Below, in pieces: positions 41,975 to 48,962 of a stretch of DNA of 48,962 bases. Under the pieces are notes generated by a model. It was not told where the DNA came from. It did no database searches and saw only the letters and a program-made list of their open reading frames with translations. Source of the DNA: Bacillus sp. V3B (GTDB taxonomy: Bacteria > Bacillota > Bacilli > Bacillales > Cytobacillaceae); NCBI RefSeq assembly GCF_024494465.1, contig NZ_JAETXM010000027.1, forward strand, positions 1 through 48,962, given 5' to 3'. Position 1 is the first letter of the stretch; every line of letters starts with the position of its first letter. Made by a program: the position numbers and the translations under genes.

Positions 41975-43056
41975 TGAGAAATCCAATTATTGCTTTTCTA
42001 TTGGCATTTTTCCCAGGTGGAGGGTTACTCTACTTAGGTAAAATCCTCAGAGGATTGGTCTATTTGTTCGGGGAATTCTTTCTCATCGCACTTACCTTTA
42101 TAATGGTTGCAAACGGGATTGGGGATCCTGCAATGATCATTGTTTTTGCAGGGGTATTCCTCTATATTGTCAATTTAGTTGATACAGCCATAACGGCATC
42201 AAAACTTTTTCATAACAAACAAGAATCTCTTGCATCTGATTCGATGTCAACAAATGAGTTGGAGTATGAACGGTTTCGGACTATTTTACTGTCATTTATT
42301 CCAGGTGTAGGACATTTTCATCTAGGGTTAATGAACAGGGGACTAACATTATTAACCGCGTTTCTTGGTTTAGGTGTGATGGTCTTATTTGTTTCAGTTC
42401 TCACACATCGAAGTGAGTTTTTAGTGTTTTGGGCGATACTACCGGCTATTTGGGTTTACGGATTTTTTGATGCGATTGGGCAATTGAATCGAAAACAGCG
42501 GGGAGAGGAATTAGTTGACCGGACAATCCTTGAGGATCTGGAAATGAGGAGGGACGATGGAAAGAAAAGTAAAGCAATTGCTACATTCTTATCCATTTTT
42601 CCTGGAGCGGGACATTTGTATCTAGGGTTACAACGTAGAGGCATTCAATTAATGGCGGCATTTCTTTTTTCGATTTATATTTTAGATGTTTTACGCTTAG
42701 GTATTTTTCTGTTTTTAATCCCGATTGTTTGGTGCTACAGCTTTTTTGATGGAATGCAAAAGGCTTCCAAATATGGAGATGAGCCGCTAGAAGATACACC
42801 GATTATTTCTTATTTAATTAATCATCAGAAATGGCTTGGGGTTGGGCTTATCTTGCTTGGTTTGTATTACTTGACAACCAATATCCTCCTTCCTATTGTT
42901 TCACCTATGCTCTACAACTTGATTCAAGTTGACTTAATCTATTGGTTTGATCGTTACTTCCAAACAGCTGTTGTTTGTGTGCTTTTAATTGGCGGGGGAT
43001 TGAAGCTGTTGGCAGGAAAAAGAACAAAGACGGTGGTGCAGGAAGATCATGAATAA
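41974..43056 (+). CDS. Multi-spanning membrane protein with three TM2-like repeats
   Basis: 360 aa. Three copies of a segment with the pattern FxPGxGxxxLGxxxRG: AFFPGGGLLYLGKILRGL (start), SFIPGVGHFHLGLMNRGL (about 109) and SIFPGAGHLYLGLQRRGI (about 208). Each is followed by hydrophobic spans, and copies 2 and 3 end in Y(G/S)FFDxxxQ. The last ~85 residues have two more spans. TM2 domains have a similar glycine-rich hairpin. The start codon overlaps the anti-sigma stop (TAATG), so it is part of the sigma operon. Function unknown; a sensing or envelope-stress output role is inferred only from context. Confidence 0.8.
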   Translation: MRNPIIAFLLAFFPGGGLLYLGKILRGLVYLFGEFFLIALTFIMVANGIGDPAMIIVFAGVFLYIVNLVDTAITASKLFHNKQESLASDSMSTNELEYERFRTILLSFIPGVGHFHLGLMNRGLTLLTAFLGLGVMVLFVSVLTHRSEFLVFWAILPAIWVYGFFDAIGQLNRKQRGEELVDRTILEDLEMRRDDGKKSKAIATFLSIFPGAGHLYLGLQRRGIQLMAAFLFSIYILDVLRLGIFLFLIPIVWCYSFFDGMQKASKYGDEPLEDTPIISYLINHQKWLGVGLILLGLYYLTTNILLPIVSPMLYNLIQVDLIYWFDRYFQTAVVCVLLIGGGLKLLAGKRTKTVVQEDHE

Positions 43057-43125
43057 AGCTAAACAAGGTTCAGGAAACGGAGAAGCCCTCCTGAATCGTG
43101 ATCGAAAACGAAAGGCGGTTTTACT

Positions 43126-44052
43126 ATGAGAACTTGGCGAGTGGGTACTTTTTCAATGGGAGCATCGCTCCTTTTTCTTGGTCTTTTTCTTTTATTTTCT
43201 CAATTATTTGGTTTAGAAATGACGAATGTGTTGCTTGTTTGGTGGCCAGTAATCTTAGTGGTTCTTGGGGTTGAAATTTTGGCCTTTTTATTCCTATCTC
43301 GACAGGATAAGCCATTTTTGACATACGACTTTCTTAGTATCTTCTTTGTTGGCGTAATTGGAACAGTTGGGATTGGGTTTTCTCTTTTTAGCTCAACCGG
43401 TATTCTAGAAAAAGTAGATGATTGGTTAAATCGTGAAGAACAAACGATTGATCTTCCTGTGTTTGAACATCAAGTGAAAGGTGAAGTCAAGAGATTGGTC
43501 GTTAATACAGGTAGTAATCCACTTACAATTGAAGGAATAACAGAAAAAGAAGTAACGATGTTTGGAACATACAGGGCGTTAACGGGAAAAAATGAAAAGT
43601 TAATTTCGGACGCTGGAGATTATGTGTCCGTGCAACAAAAAGGTGAAACAATGTATTTGAATATAAAGGATTTACCGAACAAAACAGCCGGACCCTTTGA
43701 TTCATTTGTAACTCTTTCAGCAACTATTCTCGTACCAAATGATATCGAGATTGAAATAGTAGGAAATGATAATTCAGTCAACCTAAAGCCTCGCATCCTC
43801 TTAAGTAATTGGACAGTCAATCATGTAGCACATCTTTCTGTTCAAATGGAGAATAAGAGTGATGTAAAGGTAACAGCAAAAGATGTACAAGACTTCCAAG
43901 AAGATAGGGGAAAGTGGACTATAGAAGAGGAGAACAATGAAGAAGCAAGAGAGGATACGACTATAAAGCAAGCTACTTTTCAAACGGGGAATGGAAGTCA
44001 TCATCTTCAAATCATGAACAGTTATCAGGTCGAAGTGAATACAGTGGATTAA
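43126..44052 (+). CDS. LiaI/LiaF-like (DUF5668) membrane protein
   Basis: 308 aa. Residues 1-58 form two spans with the LiaI/LiaF-type pattern (GASLLFLGLFLLFSQLFGL, VWWPVILVVLGVEIL). A third span lies around 66-88. The rest is an extracytoplasmic beta-rich part (TGSNPLTIEGI, GDYVSVQQKGETMYLNIKDL) like DUF4097/adhesin-type domains. AAAGGCGG precedes the ATG. A small hairpin TTCAGGA/TCCTGAA lies in the 69-nt gap before it. LiaF-type proteins report cell-envelope damage, which fits an ECF operon. Confidence 0.78.
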   Translation: MRTWRVGTFSMGASLLFLGLFLLFSQLFGLEMTNVLLVWWPVILVVLGVEILAFLFLSRQDKPFLTYDFLSIFFVGVIGTVGIGFSLFSSTGILEKVDDWLNREEQTIDLPVFEHQVKGEVKRLVVNTGSNPLTIEGITEKEVTMFGTYRALTGKNEKLISDAGDYVSVQQKGETMYLNIKDLPNKTAGPFDSFVTLSATILVPNDIEIEIVGNDNSVNLKPRILLSNWTVNHVAHLSVQMENKSDVKVTAKDVQDFQEDRGKWTIEEENNEEAREDTTIKQATFQTGNGSHHLQIMNSYQVEVNTVD

Positions 44053-44234
44053 TTAGATTATCTTCCCACTGAAGAAAACATATTTGATTTCATTTGTATT
44101 ATTTACGTCTTTCTAATAGTGTCATTAGATAAACATGAAAAGTTCAGTGTTCTATTACTCTACTAGAATATGAAACTTTTCTGTAACATCAAAATAACTT
44201 CTATTTTTGTTATACAGGTTTTTCCAACTTTTTA

Positions 44235-44600
44235 TCAGTTCCAAAATATGGTTTTGAGAATACTTTCTGTTTGATTACTTTCCTTGTTTTCGATAATTGA
44301 AATGATGTTTTTATGATGGGTAATCTGATCAGCAAAATTGTGTTCTATCTGGGAAAGCATCATTAGTCGATTATAATGTGTAGCTAATTGAGTAATGGAT
44401 TTCCACATCATCTTTCGCTGATTCGCTTGAAAGATGATGTGATGGAAATTTTCATCCGATTTTTGAAGTTCCCATCCGCTCCCTTCTTGGTCGATCAATA
44501 TTCTTTTTTAGCATATATATACTTTCTCGAGGAAAGGACTTACAAGCTAATTTCAAGGTTTCTTTTTTCAAAAAGAATCGCCTTTTTATGAAAAATAAGT
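44235..44600 (-). pseudogene. Decayed GntR-family regulator, FCD domain remnant
   Basis: On the minus strand 44498-44235 encodes SDENFHHIIFQANQRKMMWK and ITHHKNIISIIENKESN, the pattern of the FadR C-terminal ligand domain (DxxFH, R/N, HxxI). A stop lies just upstream in that frame. The preceding FCD helices continue in another frame (AILFEKRNLEISL), and no winged-helix DNA-binding part is found up to 44760. So this is a 5'-truncated, frameshifted relic. The rest of 44053-44975 has no other gene I can support; 44601-44870 is A/T-rich with small hairpins only. Confidence 0.65.
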
Positions 44601-44881
44601 TTATCACCACTAAAACTTATATAGTCAATAGAGAGAACATTTTCTAATTAAAATATAGCAAAAACCATACTACTCTTTTTAGACTGTCGTAACCATATTT
44701 GTATAGAATAGGAACATCCTATAGATAGGCGAATAAGTAGTAGTGTTTAGAGGGGAAGCGACCCTGATAGTTTTTGATCAAACATTAAAGATGATTTAGC
44801 AGGTTAACCCTTTTTAAATGAGAGTTGAAAAAGCAATACTCTTTTCTAGTCTTTTTGTAGCTGTGTAGAATATCATAAAAA

Positions 44882-44910
44882 TTGATATGTTTCTGCCTTT
44901 TAGATATGAT
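44882..44910 (+). promoter_or_regulatory. Predicted sigma-A promoter of dgkB
   Basis: TTGATA (44882-44887), 17-nt spacer, TATGAT (44905-44910), 65 nt before the start codon. Confidence 0.65.
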
Positions 44911-44975
44911 AATAAGTGAGAACGAGTAAATAAATTATAATTAAATTTATAAGTATGATATTAGGATGATGGGAT

Positions 44976-45905
44976 ATGAAAAGAGCAAGAATTATTTATA
45001 ATCCAACTTCTGGGCGCGAAGCAATCAGGAAGCATTTACCGGATGTTTTGGAAATATTAGAAAATGCCGGCTATGAAACATCTGCTCATGCGACAACAGG
45101 TGAAGGGGATGCTATAGAGGCAGCGAAATTGGCAGTTGAGCGTCGCTATGATGTTGTGGTAGCTGCTGGTGGAGATGGAACGATTAACGAGGTTGTGAAC
45201 GGGTTGGCTGAGCAGGAGTATCGGCCAAAGTTAGGGGTGATCCCTGTCGGAACGACGAATGATTTTGCCAGGGCGTTGCACATCCCACGTGATATATTGG
45301 CAGCAACGGATATGATTGCTAAAGGAGACAGAATTCCGGTTGATATTGGTCGTATGAATGATAAATACTTCATTAATATCGCCGGTGGTGGTCGCTTAAC
45401 AGAGCTTACTTATGATGTCCCTAGTAAATTGAAAACGATGATTGGACAACTAGCTTACTATTTAAAAGGAATTGAAATGCTTCCATCGATCAAGGCAGTA
45501 GAAGTAAGCATTGAATATGATGGGAAGCTATTTGAGGGAGAAGTGATGCTTTTTCTAGCTGGATTAACGAATTCTGTTGGTGGGTTCGAAAAGCTGGCGC
45601 CTAATTCATCGATTAATGATGGAATGTTTTCCTTGTTTATTTTGAAAAAAACAAATCTTGCTGACTTTATTCGGATTGCCACTCTTGCCCTTCGTGGGGA
45701 GCATATTAATGACCCGAAAGTAATTTATACAAAGGCAAATCGAATCAAAGTGTTAACAGATGAAAAGGTGCAATTAAACTTGGATGGTGAATACGGTGGT
45801 ATGCTTCCAGGCGAATTTATCAATTTGTATCGCCATCTTGAAGTGTTTGTACCAATTGATAAAATTCGTGAAGAAGACCGTCCTACAGACTGGATACAAT
45901 CATAA
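44976..45905 (+). CDS. dgkB: Diacylglycerol kinase DgkB
   Basis: 309 aa soluble lipid kinase. It phosphorylates diacylglycerol to phosphatidate, returning the diacylglycerol released by lipoteichoic acid synthesis to phospholipid synthesis. IIYNPTSGREAI and AAGGDGTINEVVNGL are the DAGK catalytic motifs, followed by GVIPVGTTNDFARAL. GGATGATGGG precedes the ATG. In B. subtilis the gene (yerQ) is followed by rlmCD/yefA as here, apart from the inserted lipoprotein gene. Confidence 0.96.
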   Translation: MKRARIIYNPTSGREAIRKHLPDVLEILENAGYETSAHATTGEGDAIEAAKLAVERRYDVVVAAGGDGTINEVVNGLAEQEYRPKLGVIPVGTTNDFARALHIPRDILAATDMIAKGDRIPVDIGRMNDKYFINIAGGGRLTELTYDVPSKLKTMIGQLAYYLKGIEMLPSIKAVEVSIEYDGKLFEGEVMLFLAGLTNSVGGFEKLAPNSSINDGMFSLFILKKTNLADFIRIATLALRGEHINDPKVIYTKANRIKVLTDEKVQLNLDGEYGGMLPGEFINLYRHLEVFVPIDKIREEDRPTDWIQS

Positions 45906-45938
45906 AAAAGGACTAGGCAATTGTCTAGTCCTTTTATC
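45906..45938 (+). terminator. Terminator of dgkB
   Basis: AAGGACTAGGCAATTGTCTAG.. folds into a stem AAAGGACTAG / CTAGTCCTTT with a GCAATTGT top, followed by T-rich sequence. Confidence 0.85.
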
Positions 45939-46005
45939 ATGTAAATACTTATTTGTATTCATATGATAGTGTACAAGAGTTGACATTTCACGCTAAATAA
46001 ATCCA

Positions 46006-46590
46006 TTATTTTGCAGCTTCAACAAAGGTAGTAACATATCCATGAGTATCTGCTAATGTAGCTCCACTAACAACGTCAATCATTTTTGCTTTGTCTTCAT
46101 CAGTAGTGTATTTACCAAGTTCTTCTTCTAATTCAGCAATTGTTTTACCAGTTACATATTCTTCAATTGCAGCATAGTTATCATGAATAGCAACTGTTGA
46201 ACCTGCTGCTTCTACCATATGTGCACTATAATATTCAGTGCTGTCTACTTTAGAAGCTAAAACAACTTTAGGATCTACAAAATTCTCAGCAAAAGCGCCA
46301 TCAGAATTTGGAACACCTATGACACCAGCTTCTTCTGTGCTTAAAAATTGGAATTCATCAATAGAAGCAACTGCAATTTTATCGCCGTCCATTGCTACTA
46401 CTGTGACTGCGAAAGACTTATCACCGTGAGGAGCAGAGTTAACTCTTCCTATTTTAAGTTCTCCTGTAGATTCTGTTGCGGTATCTTCTGTTGTTGTTTC
46501 TTTTGGAGTATCCTCTGCTGATGATTTTTCAGCATTTGAACACCCAGCAAATACTCCTACTAAATCAAGTTCCTCAATAATTATTTTCAA
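46006..46590 (-). CDS. FMN-binding-like lipoprotein with damaged signal peptide
   Basis: 194-codon frame. The mature part has a Ser/Thr/Glu-rich linker, then TVVAMDGDKIAVASIDEFQF and, near the C-terminus, DVVSGATLADTHGYV. SGAT is the motif in which Thr takes covalent FMN in FMN-binding domains and in pheromone-type lipoproteins. A lipobox remains (VGVFAGC, Cys about 17), but before it only KIIIEELDL stands where a charged start and 10-15 hydrophobic residues belong. The only start is a TTG without a ribosome binding site. A deletion of the true 5' end is likely, so the gene may no longer be exported or expressed. It is minus-strand, between dgkB and rlmCD. Confidence 0.6.
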   Translation of the reverse strand: MKIIIEELDLVGVFAGCSNAEKSSAEDTPKETTTEDTATESTGELKIGRVNSAPHGDKSFAVTVVAMDGDKIAVASIDEFQFLSTEEAGVIGVPNSDGAFAENFVDPKVVLASKVDSTEYYSAHMVEAAGSTVAIHDNYAAIEEYVTGKTIAELEEELGKYTTDEDKAKMIDVVSGATLADTHGYVTTFVEAAK

Positions 46591-46653
46591 TATAGTTGGT
46601 AGGAAGTTCCAAATTTAGTCACAAACAGTGGGGAATTAAATTTGATTTTCTAT

Positions 46654-46669
46654 GGTGAATATATTCACA
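46654..46669. promoter_or_regulatory. FNR/CRP-like palindrome
   Basis: GGTGAATATATTCACA fits TGTGA-N6-TCACA with one mismatch and contains a 14-bp perfect palindrome. It lies 64 bp upstream of the truncated minus-strand lipoprotein gene, in the region where an activator site would be expected, but no convincing -10 was seen. Confidence 0.3.
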
Positions 46670-46726
46670 AATATGTCAAAACTATTTTTTACGAATAAAA
46701 GTGATAAAAATCTCTGGTTTTTTAAG

Positions 46727-46739
46727 TGTCAGGCACCAT
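46727..46739. repeat. GTGTCAGGCACC dispersed motif
   Basis: Second clear copy of the palindromic motif seen at 39031-39047, again in an intergenic region and next to a T-run (GGTTTTTTAA). Confidence 0.5.
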
Positions 46740-46766
46740 CCAGAAAAATGGAAAGGGAATAGGGTT

Positions 46767-46795
46767 TCGTCATTAATCTGTATTTGTGATACAAT
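46767..46795 (+). promoter_or_regulatory. Predicted promoter of rlmCD
   Basis: TCGTCA (46767-46772), 17-nt spacer, TACAAT (46790-46795) with TG in the extended -10 position, 48 nt before the start codon. Confidence 0.55.
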
Positions 46796-46843
46796 TTTTC
46801 TAGTCGAGAGAGGCTCGGAATTTATTTGTAAAGGAAGAAGTCG

Positions 46844-48217
46844 ATGAATAAAACATTGCCTGTTCAGAAGAATGAGTATATAGATGTAGTTTTTGAAGAT
46901 TTAACACATGACGGGGCAGGGGTTGCGAAGGTGGATGGTTATCCGCTGTTTGTACCAAATGGATTGCCCGGTGAAAAGGCAAAAATTAAAGTGATTAAAG
47001 CGAATAAAGGCTATGGCTTTGGTCGCCTTATGGAAATAACTGAAGCTAGCCCCTATCGGGTTGAGGCACCTTGCCCAATCTATAGGGAATGTGGTGGGTG
47101 TCAGCTTCAACATATGAGCTATGAAGGTCAATTGATGGCGAAAGGAAAACAAGTTAAAGACGTACTACAACGGATTGGAAAGCTAGGTGATGTCAAGGTT
47201 CACCCGGTATTAGGAATGAAAGATCCATGGCGTTATCGTAATAAAGCTCAAGTTCCGATTGGTGAACATGAAGGTGGTCTGATCGGTGGTTTTTATCAGC
47301 AACGAAGCCACCAAATTATTGATATGCAAGCCTGTTTGATCCAACAGGAAAAAAACGATGATGTGGTCAAAAGGGTAAAGGAAATTTGTAATCGTTACGG
47401 TGTACGTGCCTATGATGAAAAGAAACATAAGGGTGATCTTCGGCACATTATGGCGCGTTATGGTTTAAAAAGTGGTGAGGTCATGGTTGTATTTGTGACC
47501 CGTACGAATGAGCTTTCAAATAAACAGAAAATAATTGATGATATTGTGGGTACTGTTCCGGGTGTAAAATCGATCGTACAAAACATCAATTCGAAAAAAA
47601 CAAATGTCATTTTTGGCGATGAAACGAAGGTGCTTTGGGGCGAAGAAGTGATTTACGATTACATTGGTGACATTCGTTTTGCTATTTCAGCGCGATCCTT
47701 TTATCAAGTAAACCCTGAACAAACGAAGGTATTGTATGATAAGGCACTGGAGTATGCTAGTTTGACAGGTAAGGAAACGGTAATTGATGCATACTGTGGA
47801 ATTGGAACGATATCCCTTTTTCTTGCACAAAAGGCGCATAAAGTATATGGAGTCGAAATTGTACCTGAAGCGATTGAAGATGCTAAGAGAAACGCAGATT
47901 TGAATGGGATAACAAATGTGGAATTTGCTGTTGGTGAAGCAGAAACCGTGATTCCCGACTGGTACGAAAAAGGCGTGCAGGCCGATATACTTGTCGTCGA
48001 TCCGCCACGTAAAGGTTGCGATGAAAAACTACTACAAACAATTCTTAGCATGAAACCGAAAAAAGTAGTTTATGTCTCATGTAATCCAGCCACCTTAGCA
48101 CGTGACCTAAGAGTTTTAGAAGATGGGGGATATCAAACGGTCGAAATTCAACCCGTTGATATGTTTCCGCAGACAACACATGTGGAGACAGTCGCGTTGA
48201 TAGAGTTGAAATTGTAG
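46844..48217 (+). CDS. rlmCD: 23S rRNA (uracil-C5)-methyltransferase RlmCD
   Basis: 457 aa. SAM-dependent enzyme; the B. subtilis counterpart YefA methylates 23S rRNA U747 and U1939. An N-terminal TRAM domain ([18 protein letters not shown]) is followed by the 4Fe-4S cluster cysteines [15 protein letters not shown] with a later Cys (MQACLIQQ). The SAM fold has [16 protein letters not shown] and VDPPRKGC, and the catalytic motif [13 protein letters not shown] is complete. AAAGGAAGAAG precedes the ATG by 7-9 nt. Confidence 0.95.
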   Translation: MNKTLPVQKNEYIDVVFEDLTHDGAGVAKVDGYPLFVPNGLPGEKAKIKVIKANKGYGFGRLMEITEASPYRVEAPCPIYRECGGCQLQHMSYEGQLMAKGKQVKDVLQRIGKLGDVKVHPVLGMKDPWRYRNKAQVPIGEHEGGLIGGFYQQRSHQIIDMQACLIQQEKNDDVVKRVKEICNRYGVRAYDEKKHKGDLRHIMARYGLKSGEVMVVFVTRTNELSNKQKIIDDIVGTVPGVKSIVQNINSKKTNVIFGDETKVLWGEEVIYDYIGDIRFAISARSFYQVNPEQTKVLYDKALEYASLTGKETVIDAYCGIGTISLFLAQKAHKVYGVEIVPEAIEDAKRNADLNGITNVEFAVGEAETVIPDWYEKGVQADILVVDPPRKGCDEKLLQTILSMKPKKVVYVSCNPATLARDLRVLEDGGYQTVEIQPVDMFPQTTHVETVALIELKL

Positions 48218-48304
48218 AGCAAAAATAAAATCCTGACATCTAAAACAAACCCATAGCATAATCAAAATAAAGTCTTGCTAACCCTGTGGTAATGTGTGGA
48301 TAAA

Positions 48305-48373
48305 GGTGTGAATAAAAAGCAGGATAAAAAGGGTGGGAACAGGAATCCCATCCTTTTTCCTGTCCTTTACACC
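48305..48373 (+). terminator. Nested hairpin / terminator after rlmCD
   Basis: Inner stem AAAAAGGGTGGGA / TCCCATCCTTTTT (48326-48338 with 48346-48358). Outward, CAGGA pairs with TCCTG and GGTGTGAA with TTTACACC. The inner part alone is a good terminator; the three-tier structure is larger than termination needs. Confidence 0.65.
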
Positions 48374-48608
48374 CAAACAAAAATCAGAAGAAAAATCCTA
48401 AAAAAACCTTGGTCTATTAACGTTTGAATAAAAAGTGTGAGGGGCTCTCTGAACCTCAAAAGCTGAAAAAGAGTGAGAAAAATCAGGAGAAAAGGCAGGA
48501 AGAAAAGCAGAATATTATTTTCATTGAGAACGTAGGAATGCGGGTTTGAAGAGGTTTTTTCCTATTACTTTATTTTCGCTGAACATAGTTAGAGTAGGAA
48601 AATAATAG

Positions 48609-48648
48609 TATAATAAAGATGACAGTTAATGATGGAACATTAACTGTC
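48609..48648 (+). other. TATAAT followed by a 5'-end hairpin
   Basis: Consensus TATAAT (48609-48614) is followed after 6 nt by GACAGTTAATG / CATTAACTGTC (48621-48631 with 48638-48648), an 11-bp perfect stem with a 6-nt loop. A transcript from this promoter would carry the hairpin at its very 5' end. No -35 of quality is seen and no convincing gene follows. Confidence 0.35.
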
Positions 48649-48821
48649 TATATTAAAAGAATAGTTTCTCCGAAAGGGAAAATCAGTGCCAGGTCAAATA
48701 TAATCCTACCGAACAAGCTGATGAATTTAAGGGTGACTTATTTAATAAAAATGTGTGTATCTTGCCTTAGTATCGGTTCTGCAATTACCATGATGAATTT
48801 GAAATAGAATAATTACAGATT

Positions 48822-48917
48822 TCCCGAACGAGAAAGCCCACTTCTTCAGATGTGGGATGAAAGTGAGGTCGAACCAGGCGTGTCTTATGATACGTTAAGG
48901 GTTCGATTTTTTTAATT
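48822..48917 (+). terminator. Structured end: CCCAC/GTGGG hairpin plus strong terminator
   Basis: CCCAC (48839-48843) and GTGGG (48853-48857) form a small hairpin. It is followed by TCGAACC / GGGTTCGA with an inner CGTGTC / GATACG stem (48873-48906) and T7. The second is a typical terminator. The first resembles hairpins at ends of some IS200/IS605 elements, but no TnpA or TnpB is visible. The rest of 48374-48821 holds no supportable gene. Confidence 0.5.
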
Positions 48918-48939
48918 TTTAATCAATTTGACTATTTTT

Positions 48940-48953
48940 CGAACATTAGTTCT
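48940..48953 (+). promoter_or_regulatory. LexA (DinR) box at the right edge
   Basis: CGAACATTAGTTCT matches the Bacillus SOS box CGAAC-N4-GTTCG at all but the last position. It stands directly before an extended -10 (TG-T-TATGAT, 48953-48961), with TTGACT at 48928. A damage-inducible gene probably begins just beyond the window. Confidence 0.55.
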
Positions 48954-48962
48954 GTTATGATA

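Noticed and set aside
47704-48051. 115-codon minus-strand frame inside rlmCD
   Set aside because: Antisense shadow without start site or domain.
48619-48807. 62-codon frame at the right end
   Set aside because: No ribosome binding site, its first codons form the arm of a perfect hairpin, and no family is recognised. A decayed transposase C-terminus was considered but not supportable.
48822-48870. IS200/IS605 end or TnpB guide-RNA hairpin
   Set aside because: Only a 5-bp hairpin resembles such ends; no tnpA or tnpB sequence is present on either side within the window.

Overview
The window is a low-GC Firmicute chromosome segment from the family Bacillaceae. Gene order follows the Bacillus subtilis yeaD-yebA-guaA-pbuG-yebG-purEKBCSQLFMNHD-yerABC-pcrB-pcrA-ligA-yerH ... 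gatCAB ... dgkB-rlmCD core. Protein sequences are close to, but not identical with, B. subtilis. It carries aceBA (glyoxylate shunt), an extra PlsY-family gene and an ECF sigma operon that I do not expect at these positions in B. subtilis 168, so a non-subtilis Bacillaceae genus is likely. The species cannot be told from this sequence.

1-2930: 3' part of a DUF58 gene and a transglutaminase-type membrane protein. 2931-8153: the purine control region. guaA, pbuG and the pur operon each have a guanine-type purine riboswitch aptamer (C at the specificity position) followed by an intrinsic terminator. The pur promoter, and more weakly the pbuG promoter, have inverted PurBox-like sites just upstream of the -35. 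A decayed PTS transporter remnant and the small NETI-family gene yebG lie between pbuG and purE. 8154-21446: the complete twelve-gene IMP biosynthesis operon, purEKBC-SQL-FMN-HD, with tight overlaps (purS/purQ, purQ/purL, purL/purF). It also holds three internal structured spacers, one of which is a copy of a dispersed repeat ending in a T-tract.

21447-31660: DUF2892 protein, YerA-type adenine deaminase, YerB lipoprotein, YerC, then pcrB-pcrA-ligA-camS/yerH (archaeal-type lipid synthase, UvrD-like helicase, NAD-dependent ligase, lipoprotein). 31802-34864: aceB and aceA, the two enzymes of the glyoxylate shunt. 35172-38942: yueI-like gene and gatCAB, the Glu-tRNA(Gln)/Asp-tRNA(Asn) amidotransferase. 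39249-40487: thioredoxin-fold protein and a convergent PlsY-family acyltransferase.

40926-44052: a four-gene operon of ECF sigma factor, zinc-type (HxxxCxxC) membrane anti-sigma factor, a three-repeat multi-spanning membrane protein and a LiaI/LiaF-like membrane protein. This is the best candidate here for a poorly described system. 44053-48962: a decayed GntR/FCD regulator, dgkB, an FMN-binding-like lipoprotein whose signal peptide appears damaged, rlmCD, and a gene-poor end with strong hairpins and a LexA-like box overlapping a promoter that probably drives an SOS gene beyond the window.

No tRNA, rRNA, CRISPR array, intact insertion sequence or prophage was seen. All calls come from reading the sequence; no database search or folding program was run.
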